From assembly GCA_029215795.1 (NCBI GenBank), contig JARDYH010000002.1, forward strand, positions 272,002,310 through 272,066,309: a stretch of DNA of 64,000 nt, in the 5' to 3' direction. Under the pieces are notes generated by a model, which did no database searches, had not been told where the DNA came from, and was given only the letters and a program-made list of their open reading frames with translations. This document shows positions 1 to 11,659 of the stretch, piece after piece; position 1 is the stretch's first letter, and each line of letters opens with the position of its first letter. The stretch is from Anniella stebbinsi. Its lineage: Eukaryota > Chordata > Lepidosauria > Squamata > Anniellidae. The translations under genes were made by a program, and so were the position numbers.

Positions 1-72
1 TTAGGAACAACTCAGATGAACCTGTGTCTGTCCAGTTATAACCCAAGAAGTCTGGCTGTACAGACTTCCTGT

Positions 73-561
73 TAGGGATGTGTTCGGACCCCCCAGATCA
101 GATCGGGACCCGGATAGGGACCTCCGATGTTGTCCTGGATCGGTTTGGACAAAATTGGAGGTCCCTCAGATCGGATCGGACCCGATCCCAATCCAAAAAT
201 CAGACGTCTGATTTTCGGATCAGCCACCATTTTTTGTGTTTTTGCCATAGGTTTGCATTGAGGGAAAGAAAGCTTTCCCTCAATGCAAGCCTGTACAGAA
301 AACATGGCGGTGGGTGGGTGAGTGGGGGCCTAACTCCCCCCTTCCTGTCCCTCTCCCCACTCACGCTCCTTACCTGCCGGGGCCGTCCGCTGCCATCCAC
401 TGCTCCGATCTACTGAGGGAAGCGGGCGCCCCGGCAGGTAAGTGGGGCCCTTGTCCTCCTCCCCTCTCACGTTCCTTACCTGCCGGGGTGCCCGCTTCCG
501 TCCGCTGCTCCGATCTACGGAGAAACAGGCTTCGCGGCCTAGTTCTCAGTAGAGCGCCGGC
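73..561. mobile_element. Half of a hAT-like foldback element
   Basis: Starts with the terminal motif TAGGGATGTG shared with the complete elements at 20940, 55826 and 58227. Next comes a subterminal zone of GGATC/GATCC-type words (85-225). A 16-bp perfect stem with a 4-nt loop follows at about 252-287, and then a GC-rich zone with CAGGTAAGT at about 436 and its mirror CTTACC at about 370. The copy stops at about 561, next to GCGCCGG, which is the symmetry centre of the complete relatives, so only the left arm is present. No right TIR and no target duplication can be read. Short open frames here (up to 112 codons) look like repeat translation and not genes. Confidence 0.75.
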
Positions 562-1406
562 TTTGTTTTGTGGAATTCCTTCCCACCAATGCATGCAATC
601 TAGCTGTTGACTACAGCTAGATGGCATATGTAGGTGGCCAAATACACTTCTAGCTCCTGGACCAATCTATGGAGAAGAGAGTAGTTCCATAAAATAGATG
701 GCCATCCTTGGTCCAGAAAGTTTCTACTAGGCATGAGATACCGATGTAATTTGTGGTTTCATTTCTTTAAGATTATAATGGTATAAAAACTGTAGTCTTC
801 TTCCCTCTGAGATGTAATTTATGGATCAAGGCTACAATCCTCCATTTATTGTATTGGTACAATAAATTCTATTTGAGATAACTGGAATGTACTCTCAAGT
901 AAGTGGGTAGGGGACTGAAGTGTCAATTTTAATACTAATTGCAGGTATAAGCAAAATCCTTGTTTGGCCCCTTGTGATCCTTACATTAATGCTAAAATCT
1001 AGGCTTGGTGCTTTATACACCACCATCAAAATCCCATTACTTGTGCTACTTTAGTGGGCCTTTGGGTACTATTGTAGTGGACTAGGTTGGAATTTTTCAT
1101 TTAGATTGTAGATAATTATGAAATTTGCCGCACTTGGTATGCCACAGCATTATATTCTGTGAGTGTGTGAAGCATATTAAGAGAAACTGAGCTCCTTCCA
1201 GTAAAACAATTCAAACTCTTCACTTTATAAACTACTGTACCAATGAGTTTTCCAAATTCTTCATAATCATTATAATGTTGCAATTAAAATTCTGGCAGAA
1301 CCTCCATTAAATCCCACCTATCTAAAGGATTTATGGGACTGATAATTTCCATGGTCTGATAACGTATACAAACGTTCATCCCTGAAGGAATATTTTGCAG
1401 TTGATG
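562..1406. other. No recognised feature
   Basis: AT-rich sequence with no repeat, exon or RNA that I can name. Confidence 0.5.
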
Positions 1407-1580
1407 CCCCCCCCCCCTTTATCCTGGTTGTGTTTTTATATTGTACTTTTATACTGTGTTTTTATGCTGTTGTTTGTTTTATGGTTTGGGTTGTCTTCAT
1501 GGTTTTAATTTTTGTGACCCATCCAGAGAGCTTCAGCTTTTGGGCAGTATAGAAATACAATAAAACAATTAAAAAATAAA
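1407..1580 (+). repeat. L2-like LINE 3' tail, with poly-C at its left edge
   Basis: A run of ten C (1407-1416) is followed by T-rich sequence. The 3' signature of a LINE family seen repeatedly in this window then follows: a CCAGAGAGCTTCAGCTTTTGGGCAGTATAGAAAT-type block ending in an A-rich AATAAA tail near 1555-1580. Sister copies lie at 6349, 24897, 47462 and, in reverse, 3962 and 45885. No coding part is left. Confidence 0.6.
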
Positions 1581-1669
1581 TAGGGCTTTGGTCTGATCCC
1601 GAAGGCTATTCTTATCCTCCTCTGAGTGATACTTAACTTCTGGGTAAACACGTATAGGATTGTACTACA

Positions 1670-1755
1670 TGGCTGCAATCCTATACACATGAACTTGGGA
1701 GGAAACTTTAATTTGATGGAACCTATTTCTGAGTATACATGCGTAGGATCTGTCA
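1670..1755. mobile_element. Small palindromic element (AATCCTAT family)
   Basis: Begins CTGCAATCCTATACACATG and ends with the mirror image CATGCGTAGGAT, with a degenerate centre. This is a diverged copy of a roughly 85-bp palindromic repeat present at least six times in the window (3650, 6485, 6582, 10290, 58207 and 63008). Called from the mirrored AATCCTAT/ATAGGATT ends. Confidence 0.55.
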
Positions 1756-1759
1756 GCAC

Positions 1760-3640
1760 AATTTTTTTTAAATGAATAAACACACATTAACAGTTATCCA
1801 CGCAATACTAACCTCCAGCCTGGAATATTGCAATGCATTGGCATCCGTAGCTGCTACAGAGTCCCCAAAGGGTCGAAATTAGAGAGTAAACTAGTTAATT
1901 TTGACCCTTTTGGTGCTCTCTTGCAGCTCCAGTTTCCATTTTTTAATTATTATTTTATTTCCTCCCCATTTTTGGCACAGTTGCACACCCTTGTTCTAGT
2001 GTAAGCACTGTGGGCATTGCACCTTCACAGGTTCCAAGTCCTAACCTGCTTTTGTTTTCAAATCGCAGCATAAGGAATATGTTTCGTGCAATAAAGAAAA
2101 TCCATGTTCAGGCTTAAAAAAGAAAAAAAAGGCTTCTGCCGTGACAGGTGCGATAGTTTCCTAGCATCAGTGTATTACTGAATATTTGAATATTTACAAG
2201 CTTATTTTCTACCATGTATTTTTAAAACGTCCTGAGGAAAAGATCTGATAAGGATGTTCTTCAGAACATTGGTACCATGCTGGGACAGGCTTTGATCAGG
2301 CCTAATTTGATAAATCTTCATATTTCCTTCAGCTCCTTTAGGCAATTTCCTTCTGTATATAGAAAGGGCTATATTCATTCTCTGAATATGTTTTGCTGTT
2401 CTTGGTGTATCTCCCCCCCCTCCCACTTTTTTAAAAGAAGAAATGGACGACTGCTTTGAAAAATTGTTAGTCTAACCTTCATTTTTTTCTCCACTCTAGC
2501 TGATCTGGAGGATTGCTGTAGCAGAATTGATAGATCTCACTCAATATCTTAGTATCCAGGGATTTGCATATTTTAACTCCCAAGTACGGTTGGAAGTGCG
2601 GTGCCTAAATTTCCATGTGTTTGATTATGTAGTTTTCTGTAATTGCCTGTTCTCCATTAAAAAAAAAAAAGAATATACAGGAATTAATGGTGGGGACATA
2701 ACTGCCAATTGCAATCCCATTCAGAGTTATTACAATAGAACAGGTGCATGAGTGTGCCGACTACGCTCTGGCCGCAAATCTCCATTCATACAACCCAAGC
2801 ATTTTTGTAACATGGCCCACTCAATCCATTTCTGTAATGCATGAGAGTCTTGTGCGGGATAGCCATGCTGGTCATATTGGCTGTTGCCAATGTAGTCGCC
2901 TCAGCTCACATTACTGTGCAGGGACAGCCCTGCATGTCCATTATGGCAATGCTTGTGATTGATACTGTACACGTATTTACTGGTTCAGTGTCCCATTGGG
3001 TTAGATTATAGAATGGGAAAATATTACTGAATGCAGTTCCTCTCTCTCTCCCCCCCCCCCCCCCCCCGGCTATTCGTCTGCCTAGGATGGAAAAATAGTG
3101 CACATAGTTATTTCATGTAAGCCAATTCCTTCCTAACGTGATTACATTTTCCTCTATTACCCACTGGACAAAGAAAAAGGAGCAGTGGAGGTCTTCACAG
3201 TTCTATTTTTCATCAACAAAATGCTCTCCCACAGCTTTGAACATAGCCCCATTTATTTCTGTTGTGTGCTAATCAGTTTAGGGAACTGGGCATCCCCTTA
3301 GTATTAGGATGGATGATTTGACCATCCTAAGTAGAAGCTCCTTAAATGAGCTTCATAATAATTCATATCTGCATTTCTCTGTTCCCTTTAAGCGCTCCCT
3401 TATTTGTTTTATCCATTGCTACTTCTGGTGGCAAAAGGTTCCGTTGGTAGCCTTGTCAGAATGAGAGAAGGCTTCCTTGTGTTCTTTCCAGACCTATTCC
3501 TATTGCTGAAAATCATAACACTTTTTTAGTATTAACGGCCTTAAACAGCAGTAAGGTCTTAATGAAATAACAGGACCAAAGCCTGCCAACATTATTATTT
3601 GTCATTTGTGTGAAACTCAGGCTCACTTTGCCAGCCTACT
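1760..3640. other. No gene recognised; poly-C tract
   Basis: Mostly unique-looking AT-rich sequence. The one distinct structure is a CT run followed by 18 C (3050-3067). Short ORFs of up to 74 codons have no recognisable domain. Confidence 0.5.
3050..3067. repeat. Poly-C tract
   Basis: Eighteen consecutive C directly after a (TC)n run. One of about ten poly-C/G tracts of 10-18 bases in the window; their lengths are likely to be unreliable in sequencing. Confidence 0.9.
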
Positions 3641-3649
3641 TGGAACCCA

Positions 3650-3770
3650 GACCCACTGAGTATGGTAGTGAACATGCACAGGATCATGCTGTATGGCTGA
3701 AATCCTATGCATTCTTGCATGGGAGTAAATCCCATTGAACTCAACAGGACATGTGTCTGAATCAACATGA
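3650..3770. mobile_element. Small palindromic element (AATCCTAT family)
   Basis: Carries GAACATGCACAGGATCAT, then GAAATCCTATGCATTCTTGC and the family centre AGTAAATCCCATTGAACTCA. Matches the palindromic family described at 1670. The left part may be a second, partial copy in mirror orientation. Confidence 0.55.
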
Positions 3771-3961
3771 AAAATTGGGCTACGTAGCTGCAATTACATA
3801 TACATCTAATTTGAAGTGTGTGTCATTGCAATCTGTAGGACTGAAGAAATAAGCTGAGGAGCAGGCTGCTTATATTTGAAAAGTACTCCTATGTCGTGTG
3901 GGAGGTGTACCACCATCAGAGGTGAGGTATATCTATACCCCTTTCTTTGATGGGGAATTTC

Positions 3962-4036
3962 ATTAATTTCATTAATTTATTTTTATTTTGTTTGTTTACT
4001 ACATTTCTATATCATCCAATAGCCAAAGCTCTCTTT
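3962..4036 (-). repeat. L2-like LINE 3' tail, reversed
   Basis: T-rich run followed by TACATTTCTATATCATCC and AATAGCCAAAGCTCTCT, the reverse complement of the LINE tail at 1407 and 24897. Confidence 0.55.
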
Positions 4037-4039
4037 GGT

Positions 4040-5574
4040 TGAATGTTTGACCATTTCTTTTGCTTTATACAAAGTAAACAATTCATTTGTTTCACTCCGA
4101 GCCTAAGAATGAGGTGGGTGGAGGGAGAGTTGGCGGGTAGAATAGGGATTGGTGAAGTCTGGTCTAGGGAGGGTCTGGCATGGGGATGTCCATGGTGCTT
4201 TGTGGGAAAATTATGGGCGTGAGTTTGTGGTGATAGGGTAATGGCAGCCACCTATAGCCTATTGGTCCTTTTATAAAGATGGAGAACTACGCTATGCAAA
4301 ATCCAAGGACGTGTAGGTAAGGGGCGGTCCCTCCACTGCAGACTCATTGGGGTCTGCAGCAGATTTCTCCAGCACACGTAGGGCAAAGGGAGGAAGCAGA
4401 AAAACAAGTATAGGATAAAGTTGTCAAAGAAGGTGGGGGTTCGGAATCTGGATGAAGACAGAGGTGCAGTGATGAGGAGCTACAATATGTCTGATGCTAG
4501 ATCGTTTTATAACTGCCATTCTATTTTTCAGATGAAAATGTAAAGTGAGTCATCTCTACTGAGCTCAAACAAAAGTATGTTTATTCTGCCCATATGTCAT
4601 TATCATGCAGTTGTAAGTGACAAAAGGGCTCTCTTTGAGCCAAGGGCTAGGGCCTGAGCTGCAGGTAAAAATTGTCTGTGTGCAATTGTTTTGCTTAATG
4701 TTACAAACGAAGCTTTGGGTAGGGATGGGGAACCAGGGATGCTCAAGATCACTGAGATTCTTCAAACTCCACTTTGAAGCTCATCTTGCCTTGTTGCTGA
4801 TCTCATTTGCAACTGTTTTTCTTTGTGCTTGAAGGGAACAACATTTTGAATGGGAAAGGTGTGAATTTTCATATTGGTTTTTCAAAATTATGCACTTCCC
4901 CCATTGATAAAAGCATGAAAACATGTTTTTCCCCATCATCATCATCATCGTCATCATCATCATCATCATCATCATCCTATTTTAAAGTGCACATTTTTCA
5001 AAATGCAGATTTGTTTTGAATGCAGTTTTAAGTTTGGGTGTGTACGAACTTTGTTCATAAAATGCACTTCTGTTTACATTCGTTTTTGGGATTGAGAATG
5101 GGGCAGGTTCGAATGATTTGTGAACTGAAATGAATTTCCCATACATTCCTTGTTTTGGGGCCATGATACGAGGCTCCAGAGGGCTCTTTTGCGCTCATGG
5201 AGCCTCTATATGTACCTTTTTACATATACTATATATGTACTATTCCACATATAGAGTGCCTCTGACTCAAAGAAGAAAACAAGGACCCCTCCTGCACATG
5301 GAGCGCTGTGTTCTCATCAGAGCCCCTTCATGTTCTCTGCCTCTGTGCAATCACCATATTGGGTCCCATGAATTCATTAGCTCAGGCTGCTCAAGCAATT
5401 CTGTGAAATCTCTTTGTATGTTCACTGCAACAAATCATATAAATGAAAAGGAAGGCCCTGGGTGGGGAGTGGTGTGGTGGGAGCATAACAAATCTTCAGC
5501 TGAGTAAAAATGTCAATGGGTTTAATGAGTTCTTACCATTAACTGGCTTCACAGGAGCTAACGGGGACGAAACA
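4040..5574. other. No gene recognised; CAT microsatellite
   Basis: Unique-looking sequence except for a CAT/ATC microsatellite (4934-4976). Runs of Met or Ser predicted here are translations of that microsatellite. Confidence 0.5.
4934..4976. repeat. (CAT)n microsatellite
   Basis: About 14 CAT units with one CGT interruption. Confidence 0.95.
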
Positions 5575-5905
5575 GATTGTTAGTCAGCATTTGGAATTCT
5601 GTACTGAACAAATTACACAACAACGGAGATGTTTAGAATGAGACTGGGATGAAGAGAGAGAATAACTCGCTTTGTATTGTTTGCATTTTGTTAATAAAAT
5701 GGAAATACACTTGAAAGGCTTATTAAATGCTGGGAGCCCACGGGAGAATATGCAAGGATTTCCAGAGCAGTCCAAAACAGCTTTTCATTAAGATATACCG
5801 CATTATATATTTTATTATAGACCTGGAAGCTTCAAAAGGTGGCATTAATAGTGTGGTGTTACTGCACTGCGATAGAGTAGGTTGGAGTCAGGGAATATGC
5901 ATAAT
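5575..5905. promoter_or_regulatory. Possible conserved non-coding block
   Basis: Repeat-free and low in CpG, with AT-rich homeodomain-like words such as TTTGCATTTTGTTAAT and CATTAAGATAT among non-repetitive sequence. It has the texture of vertebrate conserved non-coding elements. This is an impression only; conservation was not tested. Confidence 0.2.
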
Positions 5906-6348
5906 AATAGCCTTGGTAGTGAAGACCAAAGCTCATCATACTTAATGATTGGCAATTTTCAGTACATGCTGTGACATTTCCTTTTCATTGTAATGCTAAG
6001 GCAAGTGTCAGTAGGAGCCCCTGTTACAAATAGCCTTACACAGTAGGAGGGACAGCTTGCTTTCTTCCTTAGACTTGGATTGGAATTGATCTCTGAATTG
6101 AGCTCTGGGTATCGGTTTGGGTGGGGGTGGGGGGAGATTCCTGATTCCTAAACGGAGGCTGCAGCAGGGGAGCTATCTGGAGACTAATCTCTGTGTAAGT
6201 ATAAATGAGGCACATCGCGAATATATATAGTGTTTTCATTGTAGCTGCTTTCTGCAATGCACGGAGCAATTTCTTTGGCTTGGTGGAAAGAAGGCCCTTT
6301 TCTTTCTGCTGCATGTTGCATTGTGAATATTGCATTGTCTATTGAGAG

Positions 6349-6403
6349 TCTTGACTATTGGGCAGTATAGAAATGTAATAAATAAATAAATAAATAAATA
6401 AAA
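6349..6403 (+). repeat. LINE tail with (AAAT)n
   Basis: ACTATTGGGCAGTATAGAAA followed by six TAAA units, the same tail as at 24897. Confidence 0.65.
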
Positions 6404-6484
6404 CAATTCTCTGCAGTAGTTATCATGTTCTGCATTGACTTCTGAAGCGATATGCTGGCTATAGTTGTTACATATATATCCATT

Positions 6485-6668
6485 TGCAACCCAATCCTAT
6501 GCATATTTTTTCTTGGAAGTACGTTCCATTCAATTCAAAGGAGCTTGTGCTCAAGTAAGCAAATTTAGGGAGATTGCAGCTCTGCAACACAATCATATGC
6601 ATATTTATTCAGGACTAAGTTGTATTGTGCCCATAGGGGTTTACTTCTGGTTAAATCTGCATAGGATT
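6485..6668. mobile_element. Two small palindromic elements side by side
   Basis: Two diverged copies of the AATCCTAT family: 6485-6560 (CAATCCTATGCATATTTT, centre CCATTCAATTCAAAGG) and about 6582-6668 (AATCATATGCATATTTATTC to CTGCATAGGATTA). Confidence 0.55.
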
Positions 6669-6807
6669 AAAGTCTTAAATCTCACAATGGACCGGATCAT
6701 GCTGATTACATTTACTATTTGGATGGATAGTGGAGGCAGGGAAATATGCAAAGTTGTGCACACTTCATGTGCAAGCACTTAAATAGATATGATGCATTTG
6801 CACTCTA

Positions 6808-6820
6808 CCCCCCCCCCCCC
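6808..6820. repeat. Poly-C tract
   Basis: Thirteen C. A second tract of twelve C lies at 7014-7025. Confidence 0.9.
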
Positions 6821-6877
6821 GCATTCAGAGATTGAACACCTAGAAACGGAGGAATGGAATGGAAACTCTAAAACAGC

Positions 6878-6928
6878 CTTTCCTGACCTGATGCCCTCCA
6901 GATGTTTTAGACTATGGGTTTTTTTACA
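6878..6928. repeat. Fragment of a CCAGATGTTTT foldback repeat
   Basis: CTGATGCCCTCCAGATGTTT is one arm of a roughly 130-bp palindromic repeat whose fuller copies are at 35570 and 35908. Truncated on the right. Confidence 0.5.
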
Positions 6929-7328
6929 TGAGGTTGTTGACCTGCACCTTTACCGAGGCTTCTGCTTCCAGATCCTTTGCGGCATTAAGATTGGCACCTT
7001 TACACATGGCCTTCCCCCCCCCCCCGGTTTTTCCTTTTTCTGCCTTTCTATATGTTCCATTACATAACCACTAGGTGTCAAAGTGGTATAGCAGAATTGC
7101 ACAAATACGTAAGGCTTCTATGACACCTTTGAGAAAAATTTCAGACTTCCCTCACTAAGAAAAATACTGTGATAACGATAGGAAAGCATGGGACAGGCTC
7201 TGGGGGATTGATGATGTGATGTAAAGAACCTCAAAACTATTGTGAATGAGAAATCACAAGTAATCACCATAAAATAAATGAGAAATCACAAGAAAAGCCT
7301 CATGGAGAAAAGCACTTCACTTCCTAAT

Positions 7329-7413
7329 ATTCCTGAGCATTGGCCATGGTGGCTGGGCTGATGAGAGTTGAAATGCAAAAACTGTGGAGGGTACTAGGTT
7401 GGGGAGCACTGCC
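7329..7413. repeat. CCAGATGTTTT foldback repeat, opposite arm
   Basis: GAGCATTGGCCATGGTGGCT and the trailing GTGGAGGGTACTAGGTTGGG match the other arm of the palindromic repeat at 35908. Confidence 0.5.
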
Positions 7414-7508
7414 CAAAGGGATGTTAGGAAACAGGGATTCATTAAATCAGTTTTTAAAACCAGGTTTTGCTTTCACTAAACAAGAACAGTGGGATTTTTT
7501 TGTAGGTT

Positions 7509-7510
<2 letters not shown>

Positions 7511-7544
<34 letters not shown>

Positions 7545-7600
7545 TATTTATTTATTACCCGCCTCTCCCAACGGATCGAGGCGGGGAACAGCATTAAACA
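7511..7600 (-). repeat. (AAT)n with L2 3' end, reversed
   Basis: About twelve AAT units followed by TTACCCGCCTCTCCCAACGG and ATCGAGGCGGGG. This is the reverse complement of the 3' end of the L2 copy at 10609-11655, which also finishes in (ATT)n, as L2-clade LINEs do. Confidence 0.75.
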
Positions 7601-7604
7601 CAAA

Positions 7605-9360
7605 ACCTAAAAGCCCCTGGTTCAAATCTCAGCTCATCCAAGCAGTTGCTGGACACTTTCTTTCGGTTTCAGGCCTCCTTGCCCCATGGTTATACGTAGT
7701 GTGGGTTATCATACTGAGCTACCTTACAGGCTCGACAGGGTTATTAAAGTAATATTTTCCAGGCCCTTTGGGCAAGTTCAAAAAATGCTTCGGAGATACT
7801 AAGCACTGCACACTTCTAACTTTATACAATTTGCATTGTTCTCATTTATATTTTACTAGAAAATGAAATTTCTATTAGCTTGGTTGCAACGTTATTTGCT
7901 TTTCCTAGTTTTGAACAACTCAAGCATAGAACTGCACAGCTCTTCCTGAATATGCCTGTGGGGAAATAGAGAGAGGAGGGGAAAGCAACTTTCTCTCTTT
8001 TGGCTAGCCTCAATGCATATTGTTTATTCTTAAAATACCACCTTAAAACCAAGTCCTTTCCCCCAAAGCTGGATGCCAATAGATGCCTACTGCTAGATAA
8101 TACCCAGTGGTGTAGTGGATATAGAGTTAGTAGCTCTCCCCCACCCCCCACCCCCAATATTCACTCTTCCCTCTGATCTTAGTTGCAATCAGATGACACA
8201 ATAGTCAATGGTGGGGTAATAATCAACTTCATCTAGGGGGTACTCCCCACACAACATGGTAATAAACAATCAACTGTGATGTGGATTAGGATCAGCACTG
8301 AGTTGACTATGGCAGCATTCGGCTAACACGATAGTCAAAACAACTGACGATTGTTTCCCCCACACCAGTTGTTTATTGTGTCATCCGAATTGAGCCTGTG
8401 TGTGTGTGTGCGTGAAAAACAGACATACACACAGAGATTAATTTTCTCAGCAAAATTATGTAGTTGTGAACTATTCCTGTTGTAATGCAAAGTATTTTGG
8501 CATGACTTGGTCTTGAATGGGCAAATAAGCTCCATTAGTTTTATAAAATACCTGCTCCTGGTAGAGCTAAAACTGCTAGAACTGGTTTGTTGATATGAAT
8601 CAACATTGCCTGAATTTTGGGACTCTCCTTGGAGGCGTGGCTATGGGGACTGCCATGAGGAGCGTCTGCATTTCAAAATGTGCCATACCACTGATAATGC
8701 CCATCTAGTCCATCCTTATCAATCCTTTATACAGCTGATTCCTTGGTGTGATAGTTTGAGGCTCCAATGGGTCAAAAGACATCACAACATGTCCCTCAAC
8801 TCAACTTTTTTTTTCCTTTTTGCTTCTCCTGCCTGTTTAATCCTTTTGGTGACAGTGCTCCTTGGAGATAAGGGTGGCCAAAAGGAGGGCTTCCATAACC
8901 AAGAAAGAGGATGCAGGAGGACATATTTGCATAAAATTGCATAATTTATACGTATATATGCAAAGTGATTACTATAATTTACATAGAAATATGATACATT
9001 CCATATCATATTGGGGAAGACTGCAACTAGGTGATTTGTCAACCTACTCTGTCTGCTGTCAAGGTGCTGTTAATGAGCAACTTCAAGGGCCCTGCAGACC
9101 CTTATATTTTTAAAATCTTTACACCAGACTTGGACTGGATATCCCTTCAAACAGAGGACTATCCTCTGAAAGGTAAGACACATGGTAACCCTACTGTCGG
9201 TCCAGATGACTGGCAGTTGCCATTTCCCCGTAGAGCTCCCTCACAAATCTTTCCCACCCACATTCGATGGAGTCCTGGGAAAAATCAGTGACTGCCAGCT
9301 ACTCGAACATTGATTTTGCTTCCTCCAATTTGCTGATTATTTTTAATCTATCCATTATCC
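7605..9360. other. No recognised feature
   Basis: Unique-looking sequence with short GT runs near 8398. Open frames of up to 112 codons show no domain. Confidence 0.5.
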
Positions 9361-9364
9361 ATAT

Positions 9365-9843
9365 CATAGAATCATAGAGTTGGAAGGAGCCTATAAAGCC
9401 ATCGAGGCCAATACCCTGCTCCATGCAGGAATCCACCTTAAAGCATACCTGACAGATGGCTATCTAGCTGCCTCTTGAATGTCTCTAGGGTGGGAGAGTC
9501 CACAATTGGTTCCATTGTTATACTGCTCTAACAGTCAGGATGTTTTTCCTGATGTCCAGCCAGAATCTGGCTTCCTGTAACTTGAGCCCATTATTCTGTG
9601 TCCTGCACTCTGGGATAATTGAGAAGAGATCCTGTCCCTCCTCTGTATGACAGTCTTTCAAGTAGTTGAAGAGTGCTATCGTGTCTCCCCTCAGTCTTCT
9701 CAAGGCTAAACATGCCCAGTTCTTTCAGTTGCCCCTCATAGGGCTTTGTTTCCAGACCCCTGAACATCCTTGTTGCCCTCCTCTGAACCCCCTCCAATGT
9801 GTCTGCGTACTTCCTGAAGTGTGGTGCCCAGAACCTCCTACCT
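9365..9843 (-). mobile_element. CR1-type LINE 3' end
   Basis: The left edge carries ATCATAGAATCATAGAGTTGG, the conserved end of vertebrate CR1 LINEs in reverse orientation. The minus-strand frame encodes the hallmark C-terminal part of CR1 reverse transcriptase (VQRRATRMFRGLE and LGMFSLEKTEGR), with frameshifts. The copy is 5'-truncated at about 9843, next to a SINE. It is a dead fossil with no catalytic YXDD region left. Confidence 0.85.
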
Positions 9844-9849
9844 TCCCCC

Positions 9850-10048
9850 CCTCTTGCAAGGAATCTAAAGCAACTTACATGAACTTCCTCCTCCATTTCA
9901 TTCTCACAACAACCCTGAGAGGTATGTTGGCTGAGAGTCAATAACTAACCCAAAGTCACCCAGTGAACTTCATGGCCATGTTGGGACTAGAACCCATATC
10001 TCCTGAGTCCCAGTCCAACACCCAAACCACTACACCATACTGGCTCTC
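9850..10048 (-). mobile_element. tRNA-derived SINE
   Basis: On the minus strand it reads GAGAGCCAGTATGGTGTAGT, a pol III A-box region, and then a B-box-like GGTTCTAGTCC cognate in degenerate form. A LINE-like tail is shared with the copies at 16838, 25190 and 47718. The SINE abuts the truncated 5' side of the CR1 fragment. The tRNA-like head does not make it a tRNA gene: there is no complete cloverleaf and the copy is diverged. Confidence 0.8.
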
Positions 10049-10289
10049 AGTACATATAAGACAATGAGACGGTGAAATGGTGGTGGAAACATTTTGGCTC
10101 AGCCCTAGCCATGTGTGCCACAGGCAGTAAATAAATACAACCATGATGTTTATTACCACTTTACCCGAGACAGGTGATCAGTAGGAAAAGTGCTTGTGTT
10201 TGCACAGTCTTCAACACATTGCCTCACATGTGCAGTGAGGGAGCACTGTGCATGTTCATTGAAATCAATTGGCTTAAGCACACCTACGG

Positions 10290-10372
10290 CTGTAACCCTA
10301 CTCACACTTGGGGATAACATTCTACTGAATGCAGGTGGATTTTCTTCAGAGTGAACATGCATTAAATCAGGC
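10290..10372. mobile_element. Small palindromic element (AATCCTAT family)
   Basis: Begins GGCTGTAACCCTACTCACAC and ends AGAGTGAACATGCATTAAAT, a diverged copy of the family described at 1670. Confidence 0.45.
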
Positions 10373-10429
10373 TGCACATCTGTGGCTGACTGTACCAGGG
10401 GACTGTGTAAATTCCATATTCTGTAGAGT

Positions 10430-10486
10430 GTTGGTTGGGGATAATGGGAGTTGTAGTCCCACACATCTGGATGGCACCAAAGATAT
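10430..10486. repeat. Fragment of a CCAGATGTTTT foldback repeat
   Basis: GATAATGGGAGTTGTAGTCC and CATCTGGATGGCACC match one arm of the repeat at 35570. Confidence 0.5.
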
Positions 10487-10608
10487 CATTAGTGTCTAAT
10501 CACTGTTAAATGAAGATAATTTATGATGTCTTTTGTAAATGTCAATAATCTACCATGCAGACAGGTACATAACTCACCTTCCTGTTTGTTTGCTTCCTTC
10601 TGTTTCCT

Positions 10609-11655
10609 ATCAGTATGCTGATGACACCCAAATATATTTCTTAATGCTTTCAACAACAGCATCAGCTAAGGATAGTGTGTCTCCTCTGAATGAAGCTTGG
10701 AGGCGGTAATGGGCTGGATGAGGAAAAACAAACTGAAGCTGAATCCAGACAAGAAGGAGGTGCTTGCTGTCAAAGGCCACAAGCTGGGTTTGGAGGTGTG
10801 TCAACCAGTTCTGGATGGGGTTACACTCCCCCTGAAAGACTGTGTTCGCAGCTTGGGGGTACTCCTGGATCCGTCGCTCCAAATGACAGCCCAGTTAGAT
10901 GCGACGGCCAGGAGTGCCTACTATCAGCTTCGACTGATATACCAGCTGCGCCCCTTCTTAGAGTTAGAAGACCTAAAGATGGTAGTGCATGTGCTGGTAA
11001 CTTCGAGGCTCGACTTCTGCAATGCACTGTACATAGGACTACCTCTGTGCCTAGTCCGGAAACTTCAACTAGTTCAAAATATGGCAGCCAGGTTGGTCAC
11101 CAGTACACCTAGGGGTGACCACATTACACCAGTCTTAAAATCACTCCACTGGCTGCCAGTTAGTTTCCGGGCAAAGTATAAAGTGTTGGTTATTACCTTT
11201 AAAGCCCTACATGGTTTGGGACCAGGTTACCTGTGGTATCGCCTCCTCCCATACAATCCGCCCCACACGTTCAGGTCCTCTGGGAGTAATTTACTTCAAT
11301 CAGCCAGAACTAGGCTGACGAGTGTGACCCAGAAGACCTTCTCTTCTGTCACTCCCAGACTGTGGAATGGCCTGTCGGAAAAGACTCGACAACCTAGTAG
11401 TCTTCTTGAATTTAAGAGAGCCGTGAAGACTGATCTCTTCCGGCAGGCCTACCTAATTGAATTTTAAGATGTTTTAATAATGTATTAGTTTGATTTTTTA
11501 AAATGTTTTATCTATTTTATGGTCTTTGTGCCATCTATTTTATGGTCTTTGTATTTATATTTGTTGTTGTTTCTCACCTCGATCCAGAGGGAGAGGCGGG
11601 TTAGAAATAAAATTATTATTATTATTATTGTTTATTATTATTATTATTATTATTG
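10609..11655 (+). mobile_element. L2-type LINE, 5'-truncated
   Basis: Starts inside the reverse transcriptase catalytic motif (QYADDTQIYF at about 10609). It continues through the conserved L2 C-terminal region: KLKLNPDKKEVL, the SRLDFCNALYIGLP block, LVQNMAARLV, SLHWLPVSFRAKYKVL and FKALHGLGPGYL. The frame shifts near 10700, so about 256 codons remain open from 10697 to 11467. A short 3' UTR ends in the stem-like CTCGATCCAGAGGGAGAGGC and an (ATT)n tail (about 11608-11655), typical of the L2 clade. The 5' half of the protein (endonuclease and most of RT) is missing, so the copy is inactive. Its close relative is at 27236-28240 on the other strand. Confidence 0.9.
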
Positions 11656-11659
11656 AATA

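Noticed and set aside
10697..11467. 256-codon open frame as a host gene
   Set aside because: Its protein is the C-terminal part of an L2 reverse transcriptase and it ends in an (ATT)n LINE tail, so it belongs to the retroposon.
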